The notes below the pieces were generated by a model. It did not search any database, was not told where the DNA came from, and saw only the letters and a program-made list of their open reading frames with translations. Source: an uncultured Verrucomicrobia subdivision 3 bacterium (GTDB taxonomy: Bacteria > Verrucomicrobiota > Verrucomicrobiia > Limisphaerales > UBA11358). Taken from it: a stretch of DNA of 45,667 bases. The number at the start of each line of letters is the position of its first letter. Positions within the stretch are counted from its first letter, which is position 1. Location: NCBI GenBank assembly GCA_903875465.1, contig CAIQWB010000060.1:1-45667 (forward strand). The letters are read 5' to 3'. Of this stretch, positions 26,982-34,634 are shown piece by piece. The position numbers and the translations under genes were made by a program.

Positions 26982-27191
26982 ATGGTAAATATCAAATCAT
27001 TGTTTGGCATAGTGGCGTTCTTTTGTTTGTTATTGGTGGTGGTCGGGCTTATCCGTTTCGGAGTTGATTTGTGGAGCTATTACCACGCTGGCGCAGCGAG
27101 AGTTTTTGATTATCGAGGAGTTGGGATGACATTGAGCGCCTCGGTCCTGTTTGGAGTTTTTATTCTGCTTTTTTGGTTGAGGAAGGATTAG
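26982..27191 (+). CDS. small two-helix membrane protein
   Basis: A 69-residue hypothetical protein with two predicted transmembrane helices (about residues 5-25 and 46-65) joined by a short polar loop with SYYHAGAARVFDY. The ATG at 26982 is used rather than a TTG three codons earlier. Base composition is much more AT-rich than the flanking glycan genes, suggesting recent acquisition. It starts 13 bases after a GTTAGGC site. I recognise no family; a role in immunity, toxicity or phage defence is possible but unsupported. Confidence 0.55.
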   Translation: MVNIKSLFGIVAFFCLLLVVVGLIRFGVDLWSYYHAGAARVFDYRGVGMTLSASVLFGVFILLFWLRKD

Positions 27192-27199
27192 CATGAAGA

Positions 27200-27224
27200 T
27201 GCCTTCTCATGGAAGTCGCCGGAG
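27200..27224 (+). repeat. 25-bp direct repeat, copy 1
   Basis: A 25-bp string that begins TGCCTTCTCATGG and ends AGTCGCCGGAG recurs exactly at 27685-27709. This copy starts 8 bases after the stop codon of the small membrane protein; the second copy directly precedes the 106-bp repeat. Confidence 0.7.
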
Positions 27225-27684
27225 CCCCTATGAGGGTTGTCAACTGGAAGTGAGTTTTTCGAGTAAGATTTTTTGAGTGAAGCATTCGTCACGCGGAACC
27301 CACGGCGTACCGCCAGCGCTAACGGCGCGCCCCATACCAGCCTGGGTCGGAGCGAGCCACGCGAGCGCAGGCCCAGGTACACCATCCGAAGACACTCAAG
27401 GGCCAACGGCCCGCCCCATCGCGTCGAACCACTTCCGTTGAAATCTCAAATTTCCCATTCATTCCCTCACCACCCTTTTTCCCAACCGCCATCGACTACC
27501 CGCCGCGAGGCGAGCGCGTTAACCAGATAGGCCCCCGACACCCTTTGGAAGAACCCGGATCCAATCATGGACCGCTGGCAACAGTGAGTTCGGATGGAAG
27601 CGTGATTCTTTCCCGTCTTGCCAAACGGTCAGCCAACGAATATTAAAACCATGTGCGGCTAAATAATATAACAAACGCCTTGAC

Positions 27685-27709
27685 TGCCTTCTCATGGAAG
27701 TCGCCGGAG
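27685..27709 (+). repeat. 25-bp direct repeat, copy 2
   Basis: An exact second copy of 27200-27224, ending one base before the conserved 106-bp block. Just upstream, ATATAACAAACGCC at 27666-27679 resembles the left end of Vibrio-type attC sites, though it is one base away from the RYYYAAC consensus. Confidence 0.65.
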
Positions 27710-27710
27710 T

Positions 27711-27816
27711 CCGCCGTCCCGTCCGCCGAAGCCTTGGCGAAGGTGGATGGCGCTTGCAGTTCCGCTGTCGCGGTTCACGCCGCGAGTCGGCGGCGGCTCA
27801 GCTTTCTACGTTAGGC
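27711..27816 (+). repeat. 106-bp repeat, copy A, ending in GTTAGGC (attC-like)
   Basis: Aligned without gaps to 28778-28883 it differs at about 11 of 106 positions by my count. Inside are a hairpin half TCCGCC...GGTGGA around AGCCTTGGCGAA and an imperfect hairpin near its right end centred on GTTCACG (CGCGG / CCGCG). It ends CGTTAGGCG. Size, lineage-specific conservation, imperfect dyad and GTTRRRY end are attC-like; a good left R box is missing. Confidence 0.6.
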
Positions 27817-28080
27817 GTTGCTACGCGCATTCACTCAAATTGGCCTTTTTGAAACACCCAAGCTAAACATCCTCCGGCAGCCTCTAAAACTCCGCAATAG
27901 AACAATAATATTGCAAATTGTCGAATTCCTGGATTCATCTGCGGCACCACAGCACCGCCGATAGATGATGGCACACTGGTTCGCTGGTTAACGCCTGCAC
28001 CAGGCCCGATCTGTGAACCGCCGCCGAGACAGTGGCATCGCTATTGCAGAGCTGGTGGTTTTACCGCCTGGAACCTAGCC

Positions 28081-28605
28081 ATGTCGCCTGAGGTGGTAAA
28101 ACTGCTTCAAGCGATCGAGGAGCCGCGCCTTAAACCCTATGATGACCATACCGGCAAAGAAATTAACAATTGGGTGCTCGGTGCGACGATCGGATATGGT
28201 CATCTGATCGCCTCCAAGGAGGAGTGGCCTACTTACAAAGATGGCATCACCCAACCGCAGGCAGATGCGCTTTTCCTTGCCGACGCCGAGCCGAAGGAAC
28301 AGGCTGTTCGCGAGACTATCATCGTGGGCGTCCAGCAGTATGAATATGATGCGATGGTGATTCTGACCTTTAACATTGGCGGTGACGTAAATAATCAAAG
28401 CAAGGGTTTTCGTTATTCATCTGTGGCCAAGCTTATCAATGATCCGAATCCTCCAAAAAATCACCTAGCTTTGCTGGAGACTGCTTGGAAGTCATACAAC
28501 AAATCTCGAAACAAGGAAGGCACCTTGGTGCTCAACAAAGGTCTAGTTAATCGTCGCGCCGCAGAGTGGTGCATCTATACGACCGGAGTCTATAAGCGCT
28601 GGTAA
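28081..28605 (+). CDS. T4-type lysozyme (GH24 muramidase)
   Basis: A 174-residue peptidoglycan hydrolase of glycoside hydrolase family 24, cleaving between MurNAc and GlcNAc. By alignment to T4 lysozyme the catalytic triad is Glu13, Asp22 and Thr36, with the conserved RLKPYDD and TIGYGHL segments and a family-typical GLVNRRAAEW near the C-terminus; an insert of about eight residues separates Asp22 from Thr36. No signal peptide is present, as in holin-dependent phage endolysins, but no holin or other phage gene accompanies it. Codon and base composition are AT-richer than the surroundings. It sits alone between two copies of the 106-bp repeat, consistent with acquisition as a single-gene unit. 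Confidence 0.85.
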   Translation: MSPEVVKLLQAIEEPRLKPYDDHTGKEINNWVLGATIGYGHLIASKEEWPTYKDGITQPQADALFLADAEPKEQAVRETIIVGVQQYEYDAMVILTFNIGGDVNNQSKGFRYSSVAKLINDPNPPKNHLALLETAWKSYNKSRNKEGTLVLNKGLVNRRAAEWCIYTTGVYKRW

Positions 28606-29035
28606 GCGATTATCTTCACACTTTGTAACTTAGCTCGACGTATCAATATCGATGACAGCAACGCCTACCAAGCAAGTGCTCACTATTGACACTCTTTCTG
28701 AAAATGGAACCGGCAGGACACGTCCGGGCGCGCTTCGTTTCCCGAATACAACTGTTGCTCCAATGCTCACAAACTAACCGCCGTCCTGTCCGCCGTAGCC
28801 TTGGCGAAGGCGGATGGCGCGGTCAGTTCCGCTGTCGCGGTTCACATCGCGAGTCGGCGGTGGCTCAGCTTTTTTCGTTAGGCGGCAGCCAAATTGAGAA
28901 TTGAGTTATGACGGAGCCGAAAATTCAACGGGCATTGGGCGAGGACATCGGCGCGATAGCACGGCATTCCCAAAAATCCCGGGCGGTTCCGGTTTGAATT
29001 TGCAACGGCGGACCGGGAATGTTTTACTGGCGGGG
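28606..29035. other. 430-bp non-coding stretch containing repeat copy B
   Basis: Between the lysozyme and the beta-propeller gene. It contains copy B of the 106-bp repeat and, after its GTTAGGC end, about 150 bases leading to the next start. Open frames here translate the repeat (the RRSLGEGGW-type string) and are not considered genes. Confidence 0.55.
28778..28883 (+). repeat. 106-bp repeat, copy B, ending in GTTAGGC (attC-like)
   Basis: Second copy of the block at 27711-27816. The stem TCCGCC (28790-28795) / GGCGGA (28809-28814) is perfect here. The right half folds as TCGCG / CGCGA around GTTCACAT with an outer CCGC / GCGG pairing. CTAAC at 28774-28778, just left of the block, could pair with GTTAG of the terminal heptamer at 28877-28883. 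Confidence 0.6.
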
Positions 29036-30193
29036 ATGAATTTATTGCGCAGCCGGGCTGGCCGGTGGTGGTTTCTGGCATGGCTTGGGCTGCTGCCCGC
29101 ACTCTCCGGGCAGGCGGATGACACCCTGCCCGAGGCCACGAATCTGTGGACGCTACCACTGGGGCATCTGGCCTGCAATTCCTCCCCGGCCCTGGCCCCA
29201 GATGGGACCATTTACCAGGGCACCTTCGATGGCTTGTTGCTGGCCATCAGTCCCACGGGAAAAACCCGCTGGAAATTTTCCACCGGCACGGAGGGCGAGA
29301 TCAAATCCTCCCCCGCCGTCGCCGACGATGGCACGATTTATTTTGGGGCGCGCGACCGGAAATGTTATGCGGTCACGCCCAGCGGCCGGTTGAAGTGGGT
29401 TTTCCCCACGGGTGCTTGGGTGGATTCCTCGCCGGGCATCGCGGCGGATGGCACGGTCTATTTTGGCGGCTGGGACAAAACCTTCTATGCCTTGGACCCC
29501 GCAGGGACGCTGAAATGGAGCTACCCGGTGGGGGCGATCGTCGTTTCCTCCCCCAGCATCGCCACGGATGGCACGGTTTATTTCGGGGCCTTCGACCATT
29601 ACCTTTATGCCCTGACACCGGCGGGCAAGTTAAAATGGCGGTTTGCGGGCCAGGCGGAAATTTGCTCGTCCCCGGCCATCGGCCCGGATGGCACGGTGTA
29701 TTTCACCGCCGTGGACGGATATTTGTATGCGCTCCAGCCGGACGGCACGCAACAGTGGCGTTTTCATTGCGGCAACAATACCGAGGCCTCCCCCATTTTG
29801 GACGAACAAGGCAATGTCTATGTACCCGGCACCGGGAAAGCCGGAGCCATCGGGGAATATGTGGTAACGCGGGAAGGGGTCGGGCACCTGGCCGGCGGAC
29901 TGTCCTGTCCCGTGGATGGCTCGGCGGTGGCGGTGACCGGTCGGGTTTACTGGTCGCGTCCCTGGCGGACGTTTCAAGCCTACCAGCCAGATGGCACGGT
30001 ATTTTGGCGGGCGGATCTGCTGGCCAATTTATCCTCCTCGCCGGTGGTGGGGATGGAGGGCACGGTTTATTTCACCAGCGAACGCTTTTTCTACGCCGTG
30101 CAACCGGTGGGGCCGGGGCTGCCTCTCGCCAAAAGTTCATGGCCCATGTTCCGGGCCAATCCCCGGCATACGGGCCGGGTGGGATCGCCGTAG
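29036..30193 (+). CDS. exported PQQ-binding-like beta-propeller protein
   Basis: A 385-residue secreted or periplasmic protein: signal peptide (about residues 1-27, ending near SGQADD) and seven to eight propeller blades of about 40 residues. Most blades read SSP-x6-DGT[IV]YFG-x2-D-x3-YA-x2-P-x-G-x-LKW, so the DNA also shows a tandem period near 120 bp between about 29180 and 29760. It ends with SSWPMFRANPRHTGRV, a typical closing segment of such proteins. No catalytic residues of quinoprotein dehydrogenases are seen, so a binding or scaffold role (BamB-like or outer-surface) is more likely. The open frame extends upstream, but only the ATG at 29036 gives a signal peptide. Confidence 0.85.
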   Translation: MNLLRSRAGRWWFLAWLGLLPALSGQADDTLPEATNLWTLPLGHLACNSSPALAPDGTIYQGTFDGLLLAISPTGKTRWKFSTGTEGEIKSSPAVADDGTIYFGARDRKCYAVTPSGRLKWVFPTGAWVDSSPGIAADGTVYFGGWDKTFYALDPAGTLKWSYPVGAIVVSSPSIATDGTVYFGAFDHYLYALTPAGKLKWRFAGQAEICSSPAIGPDGTVYFTAVDGYLYALQPDGTQQWRFHCGNNTEASPILDEQGNVYVPGTGKAGAIGEYVVTREGVGHLAGGLSCPVDGSAVAVTGRVYWSRPWRTFQAYQPDGTVFWRADLLANLSSSPVVGMEGTVYFTSERFFYAVQPVGPGLPLAKSSWPMFRANPRHTGRVGSP

Positions 30194-30197
30194 CAGA

Positions 30198-31397
30198 TTA
30201 TTTACCGATGCGCTTGACCAGGTTCCGCCCCCAGGCGATGCCGGGAGTCTCGATGTACTTGAACGCGAGCCAGGCCAGCGCATACGCCAGCGGAATGGCC
30301 ACGGCCAGGCTGGTCAGGAAACGGCGGGCTTCCGACCACTGATCAAAGGGAAACCATTGGCACAGACAGCGCAGCAGCACGATCAAGAGCGGGATGTGGA
30401 TCAAATAAACCCCGTACGAGGCATCGGCGGCAAATTTGCAAAACCGGCTTTCCGGCAGCCAGGTCAGTTTTTTCACCAGCCGTTCCACCGCCGGCATCCC
30501 CGTGCCCCCGGCCAGGGCGAGCTCATAGAATGCAAACACGGTGCAGATCACCAGAAATTTCTTCATATAGAGCCCGGCCACCACCAGCGCCAGCAGCAGC
30601 AGCAAGACTCGTTTGGCCGGGCCAGACGTGGTAAACAGCCCGGCCGCCATCAGCATGCCCACGAGGAAACAGTTGATCTTCAACGGTAAAAACGTGGGAT
30701 AGGGAAAGACCCCCAGTGCTTTCGGCTCGGCCAGAATCCCGACCGCGAACAGGTGCAAGGCCAGCCAGTTGAGGCCGAGGATGGCCACCACGCCGAGCAC
30801 AAACCGGGAACGTTCCAGGAACAGCGCCAGAAAGGGGAAAAACAAATAAAACTGCATTTCCAGGCCAATGCTCCAATCCGGGAGGGGATTGCTCTGGGCG
30901 AACGCCGGAATGAAGCCAAAGGCGAAAGTGAAATGCGCCAAAATATGGGCCAGACTCAAGCCATCCTGGGTGGGGTCATGCGGTCCGTGAAAATCGGCCT
31001 GGTGGAGTGCGAGCCGGTTTTGGTGAATGGCATTCAGCAGGCTGTCATGAAAGACATAAACGATGACCAGCAGGCAATAATACAAGGGGGCAATCCGAAA
31101 AAAACGCCGGGTATAAAATTTCAGGCAGGTGGTGGAAGTCCCCCAGGCCTCCCCCAGGCGGCGGCGTTCGTAAAAATGCCACATCATCAGAAAGCCCGAA
31201 ATCAGCATGAACACATCCACGGCCAGGCCACCCCAGTTAAACGACAAGAGCGGATGATCCCCCGAAACCGTGGAGGCGGTGTGGCTGAACAAGACCGCAA
31301 ACGCGCTCAGGCCGCGCAACAAGTTCAGGGAGGCAAAGGCGTGCTCACCAGCCGGCCGCCCGCCGGGAACACTATGGGCTGGCGGATGTTTGGTCAT
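30198..31397 (-). CDS. acyltransferase family 3 membrane protein
   Basis: A 399-residue polytopic protein of the OafA/YrhL-type acyltransferase family, which O-acylates surface sugars using acyl-CoA from the cytoplasm. About ten hydrophobic helices are visible. The N-terminal LNLLRGLSAFAVLFSHT contains the conserved Arg and His, FNWGGLAVDVFMLISGFLM is the typical second segment, and YTRRFFRIAPLYY and WSIGLEMQFYLFFP match the third and fifth conserved blocks. It is convergent with the beta-propeller gene (4 bp between stops) and divergent from the next glycosyltransferase, which suggests it modifies the glycan made by the neighbours. Confidence 0.9.
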   Translation of the reverse strand: MTKHPPAHSVPGGRPAGEHAFASLNLLRGLSAFAVLFSHTASTVSGDHPLLSFNWGGLAVDVFMLISGFLMMWHFYERRRLGEAWGTSTTCLKFYTRRFFRIAPLYYCLLVIVYVFHDSLLNAIHQNRLALHQADFHGPHDPTQDGLSLAHILAHFTFAFGFIPAFAQSNPLPDWSIGLEMQFYLFFPFLALFLERSRFVLGVVAILGLNWLALHLFAVGILAEPKALGVFPYPTFLPLKINCFLVGMLMAAGLFTTSGPAKRVLLLLLALVVAGLYMKKFLVICTVFAFYELALAGGTGMPAVERLVKKLTWLPESRFCKFAADASYGVYLIHIPLLIVLLRCLCQWFPFDQWSEARRFLTSLAVAIPLAYALAWLAFKYIETPGIAWGRNLVKRIGK

Positions 31398-31499
31398 CGG
31401 GCACAGGCGGCGAATGAGCGGTTAAATTCACGGCGCTTACAGTGGCTTAATTGAAAATTAATGTCCATGTTTTTGGCACTGGCCTGGGGAACGTAGAAA

Positions 31500-32738
31500 A
31501 TGGGGAAGACGCTTGCTTTTCGGGTCATTCCCGGCAAAAATTTTATTTTAGTCCAAATTAGACCTTTGAAACCACTAAAAGTCGCCATCCTAACCACTGA
31601 CAACCGGGAGCACTTTCGCAATTATGGCGAGCGCAAGGTGGTTTTTGGCACCGCGCCGGAAGCTCTGCTGCAGGGACTCGCAGGATTGCCGGAGGTGGAG
31701 GTGCACGTGGTCGCCTGCACTCAGCAGCCCATGGTCTCGCCGGAAAAACTGGCCCCCAACATTTGGTTTCATAGCCTGCATGTGCCCAAAACCGGCTGGA
31801 TGCGCACCCTCTACCAGGGCTGTATCCGGGCCACCCGCAAAAAACTGCGCGAGATCCAGCCCGACATCGTCCATGGCCAGGGCACCGAGCGCGATTGCGC
31901 GGTCAGTGCGGTGCTGTCGGGCTTCCCCAATGTGCTCACCATCCATGGCAACATGAATGCGATCGCCCGGCTCCATCATTCACGCCCCGGCAGTTTCCAA
32001 TGGCTGGCCGCCAAAGTGGAGAATTTCACCCTGCCCCGTACCGGCGGCATCATTTGCATTTCCGAATACGTGCAGGATTTGGTGAAAACCACGCCCGTGC
32101 CCACCTGGCTGGTGCCCAACGCCATCCAGCGCATGTTTTTTGAATTTCCCCGGGCCGTCACCCCGCCCCGGGCCCGTCCCTTGCTCATTAATGTGGGGGT
32201 CATCAGCGAGCGCAAGCGGCAGGTGGAATTACTCGCGCGACTGACCGCCTTGCGGGCGCAAAAGCTGGAATTTGACACCATTTTTGTGGGCAAGGCAGCC
32301 CCCACGGAGTATCCCGCCATCTTTCACCGGCAACTGGCGGCGGCGGACCAGGCGCATGGCGGCTTCAAACATATTGAAAAGCTCGATGATCCCGGTTTCT
32401 GCCGGTTGATGGATGAGGCGGCGGCGATGATTCATTTTTCCAATGAGGAATCCTTCGGGCTGACCTTTGCCGAGGCCATCGCGCGGGGGTTGTATTTGTT
32501 CGCCTCCGATGTGGGCGCGGCCCGGTTTATCGCGCGCGGGGTGGAGCGCGTGCAAGTATTTAACCTGGATGACTGGGCGGGACTGGAAGCTGGCGTGGGC
32601 CAGTGGCTCCGCGCCGGCGGGGACCGCCAACCGCGCCCGGCAGAAGCGCCGGAGGCCTTCCGGCAGACCTTCCATCCCACCGCCGTCGCCCGCCGGCATC
32701 TGGAAATCTACCGGTCAGTCCTCAAAATCGACTCGTAG
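31500..32738 (+). CDS. family 4 glycosyltransferase
   Basis: A 412-residue GT-B enzyme. The acceptor domain has KVAILTTDNREHFRNYG at its first strand and DIVHGQGTERD; the donor half has LINVGVISERKRQ and the E-x7-E motif in FSNEESFGLTFAEAIARG, the hallmark of retaining GT4 transferases. The first 25 residues before KVAILTT are atypical; a later start near 31566 is possible. It faces another glycosyltransferase gene with a 31-bp overlap of their 3' ends. Donor and acceptor are unknown. Confidence 0.87.
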   Translation: MGKTLAFRVIPGKNFILVQIRPLKPLKVAILTTDNREHFRNYGERKVVFGTAPEALLQGLAGLPEVEVHVVACTQQPMVSPEKLAPNIWFHSLHVPKTGWMRTLYQGCIRATRKKLREIQPDIVHGQGTERDCAVSAVLSGFPNVLTIHGNMNAIARLHHSRPGSFQWLAAKVENFTLPRTGGIICISEYVQDLVKTTPVPTWLVPNAIQRMFFEFPRAVTPPRARPLLINVGVISERKRQVELLARLTALRAQKLEFDTIFVGKAAPTEYPAIFHRQLAAADQAHGGFKHIEKLDDPGFCRLMDEAAAMIHFSNEESFGLTFAEAIARGLYLFASDVGAARFIARGVERVQVFNLDDWAGLEAGVGQWLRAGGDRQPRPAEAPEAFRQTFHPTAVARRHLEIYRSVLKIDS

Positions 32739-33718
32739 AGCGTCTTTAATTCCCGGCCGATTTGCACCCAGTCGGCGGGTTTGGGCGGCGGGGCGAGGGT
32801 GGGCGCGGCATCGTAAAATTCCCGCAATACCGTGGCCGTGGCGGCCGCCGGCTGGTTCACCGGACAATATTTGGCGGTTGCGGCAAAGGTGCACCGCGCC
32901 CAGGGCAGGTCGCTGAGCAGCAACGGACATTCACAGGCCGCCGCCTCCAAGGCGGAGAGGCTCAAACTTTCCATGGTGCTTAAGAGCACAAACCCCCGGG
33001 CCTGGCGGTAGATTTCTGCCAGGCGCACCCGGTCATTGATCCCCCCCTCATAGCGAACCAACTCGGGCTGTTGCCGGGCGAGTTGGACGAAGGCCCGGGC
33101 GTAGGGATCGCTTTCAGCGTAAGCCCGGCCAATAATCCACACCGGCGTGCGGGCCAGCACGGCGGCCTGGGCCAGTTCGAGCACCCGTTTGCGCGCGGCA
33201 ATCGTGGCGGTGCAGACCAGCCAGGGGCCGCGCGGTGCGGGAGTGGATTGCAAAAAGGCATCCTCCACGCCATTCGCCACCACATGCACCCGTTCGGGGG
33301 GGGCGCCAAATAAATAGACCATCAGGTGGGCTTCCCAAGGCGTGAGGGCGACCTGGGCATCGGCCAGCTTGTAGGAATCCCAATTAAACGGGGCGGCAAA
33401 ACTGCCCGGTGCCAGGCGTTTGACGGCCTGGGTAATGAGTTTTTGCACGCGCAACTGGCGGGGGGAGCGGGAACCCGGGCCGGTCAGCAGCTCAGCCATG
33501 ACCACCCGCATGCCTTTTTGCCGGGCCAACTCGATCTGCCCCGAGGGCATGCGGCCGAAATAATGGATGATGTCCCCCGTTTGCTGATCATCCCACCAGC
33601 GCAAAGGTTCAGCGGTGACGCCGTTGGCCGCAAGGCCGGCGAGCGTGCGTTCAATCTGGATTTGCTGCCCCCCATGGGCGAGGGCAAAGGGCAGGTTGCA
33701 GTTGAGCAGGATTTTCAT
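32708..33718 (-). CDS. GT-B glycosyltransferase (family 4-like)
   Basis: A 336-residue glycosyltransferase with the typical N-terminus KILLNCNLPFALAHGGQQIQIERTL, VHVVANGVEDAFL in the linker between the two Rossmann halves, a donor-side LVCTATIAARKRVLE and the glutamate pair region LLSTMESLSLSALEAAACECP. The reading frame is open 32 codons further upstream, but the ATG at 33718 starts the first beta-strand. It is convergent with the preceding transferase, overlapping its last 31 bases. Its upstream region is the long non-coding stretch beginning at 33719. Confidence 0.85.
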   Translation of the reverse strand: MKILLNCNLPFALAHGGQQIQIERTLAGLAANGVTAEPLRWWDDQQTGDIIHYFGRMPSGQIELARQKGMRVVMAELLTGPGSRSPRQLRVQKLITQAVKRLAPGSFAAPFNWDSYKLADAQVALTPWEAHLMVYLFGAPPERVHVVANGVEDAFLQSTPAPRGPWLVCTATIAARKRVLELAQAAVLARTPVWIIGRAYAESDPYARAFVQLARQQPELVRYEGGINDRVRLAEIYRQARGFVLLSTMESLSLSALEAAACECPLLLSDLPWARCTFAATAKYCPVNQPAAATATVLREFYDAAPTLAPPPKPADWVQIGRELKTLYESILRTDR

Positions 33719-33902
33719 GGTCCAGGCCCGGGGGCAGGCAGTCGGGCCCAACCCCCCGGGACGCATCCGACCCAGTGTGCCGGATGCCGTCAGATTGGGC
33801 GAGCCCAATTGCAACCAGGCGGGTCAGGCGGGGGTGCAATCAAACCGGTTCCTGGTTGCGCCACACTCTTAAGGTAGCCCAGCAGCCAGGCGCTCGCTCC
33901 GT

Positions 33903-33931
33903 TTGACAAACTCCCCCGGTGGCCATATACT
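33903..33931 (+). promoter_or_regulatory. near-consensus sigma70 promoter without an obvious gene
   Basis: TTGACA at 33903-33908, a 17-bp spacer and TATACT at 33926-33931. The expected start is about 33938. A 24-codon frame begins with the ATG at 33936, at or just before that point, so it would be leaderless if translated. The next real gene starts 700 bases later and has its own promoter. Confidence 0.55.
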
Positions 33932-33935
33932 CATC

Positions 33936-34105
33936 ATGAGAGTGGTTTTATTACTCTCCGCCCAGACCGGACGGCCCCCTTGGCTCGCTGGGTCGAACCC
34001 GGTTCTTTGACATCCCAGAATCGGCGCCCGGTAAATCCGCCTCGATTCGCCCCACCACCAGGGCGAATCCCGGTTAATCCGGGCTAATCCGACTTAATCC
34101 GGCAT
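33936..34105 (+). ncRNA. candidate structured small RNA (speculative)
   Basis: The transcript from the promoter at 33903-33931 would contain a 9-bp perfect stem GATTCGCCC (34044-34052) / GGGCGAATC (34061-34069), then CCCGG-TTAAT-CCGGG at 34070-34084, then further TAATCCG units and an A-rich stretch. No clean terminator is seen. It matches no RNA family I recognise. Confidence 0.2.
34072..34101 (+). repeat. three 10-bp direct repeats of the form nnTAATCCG
   Basis: GGTTAATCCG, GGCTAATCCG and ACTTAATCCG follow one another, from 34072 to 34101. The regular 10-bp phase would put them on one face of the helix, as in an operator array, but they also contribute to local hairpins. Confidence 0.5.
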
Positions 34106-34492
34106 TAAAAAAATCCAACCCTCCAGCCCGATGGGAACTCCTGCACGCACCAACGATCCCGCCCCGCCCTGCCCGGCAAGATCCCCACACCTGCCGACAC
34201 CCGGCCCCTGCCCTTGCTGCCGGGACCCCTGAACCAGCGTTTGCGGTTAAATCCAGGTGAATCGTACCCAATCGTGCCTTTCAAGGTGTTGCCCTTGGAC
34301 CTAAGACTTGGGACGTGGGACGTCTCCCGTCCAGCGCCGTCAACCCCCCTTCGGGCCCTAAAATCGAAGCAAGTCATTGAAATTAAATCAATTGCATCAA
34401 ATCCAGGAAAAACCCCGTCGAGCCCCGTAAAGCCCCCCCTCCCACGGAGGTCTACCCAGCCATCCTGTCCGCCATAGCCCCCCAAGGGCGGC

Positions 34493-34542
34493 GGCGGAAG
34501 CTTTTTGGACCCTCGCACACCGCTTTCTTTAAAGCTTCCGCC
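34493..34542. repeat. 12-bp inverted repeat before the polymerase promoter
   Basis: GGCGGAAGCTTT at 34493-34504 and AAAGCTTCCGCC at 34531-34542 are perfect inverse copies separated by 26 bases. They end 22 bases before the -35 box of the polymerase promoter and could be an operator, or part of the palindromic element that begins TCCTGTCCGCC at 34463. Confidence 0.55.
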
Positions 34543-34564
34543 CGGATTGCAACGATGATTGCGG

Positions 34565-34594
34565 TTGCAGCCCGTTCGGGGGTTGGTTTATAAT
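34565..34594 (+). promoter_or_regulatory. probable promoter of the polymerase/GT9 operon
   Basis: A perfect -10 TATAAT at 34589-34594 with a weaker -35 TTGCAG at 34565-34570 and an 18-bp spacer. Transcription would start near 34601, giving a 5' leader of about 35 bases before the first ATG at 34635. Confidence 0.5.
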
Positions 34595-34634
34595 ACAAAG
34601 GTCAGCGAAGCGGGCAAAACATGCCGTTTCCCTG

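Larger units (their letters stand above)
27192..28080. other. 889-bp non-coding accessory region with dispersed repeats
   Basis: No credible gene is seen. An 85-codon open frame at 27273-27530 has repetitive Arg/Pro-rich content and is probably a translation of a palindromic element: CCTGGG (27341-27346) pairs with CCCAGG (27372-27377), and AACGGCGCGCCCCAT / AACGGCCCGCCCCAT occur at 27321 and 27405. Two copies of a 25-bp repeat and one copy of the 106-bp repeat fall here. The part after 27540 is AT-richer. Confidence 0.55.
33719..34634. other. 916-bp non-coding region with promoters and palindromes
   Basis: No protein gene is supported; the open frames at 34074-34271, 34105-34518 and 34214-34477 have biased compositions and no motifs. 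The region carries a near-consensus plus-strand promoter, a group of short stem-loops and 10-bp direct repeats, a relative of the TCCGCC-TAGCC palindrome at 34467-34500, a 12-bp inverted repeat, and the promoter for the polymerase gene. These are listed separately. Confidence 0.6.

Noticed and set aside
27273-27530. 85-codon frame with SLGRSEPRERRPRYTIRR-type sequence
   Set aside because: It is a translation of palindromic intergenic repeat sequence; no start signal, no conserved domain.
33970-34030. tRNA-like GGGTCGAACCC segment
   Set aside because: It resembles a T-arm, but no acceptor stem, anticodon arm or D-arm can be fitted around it.
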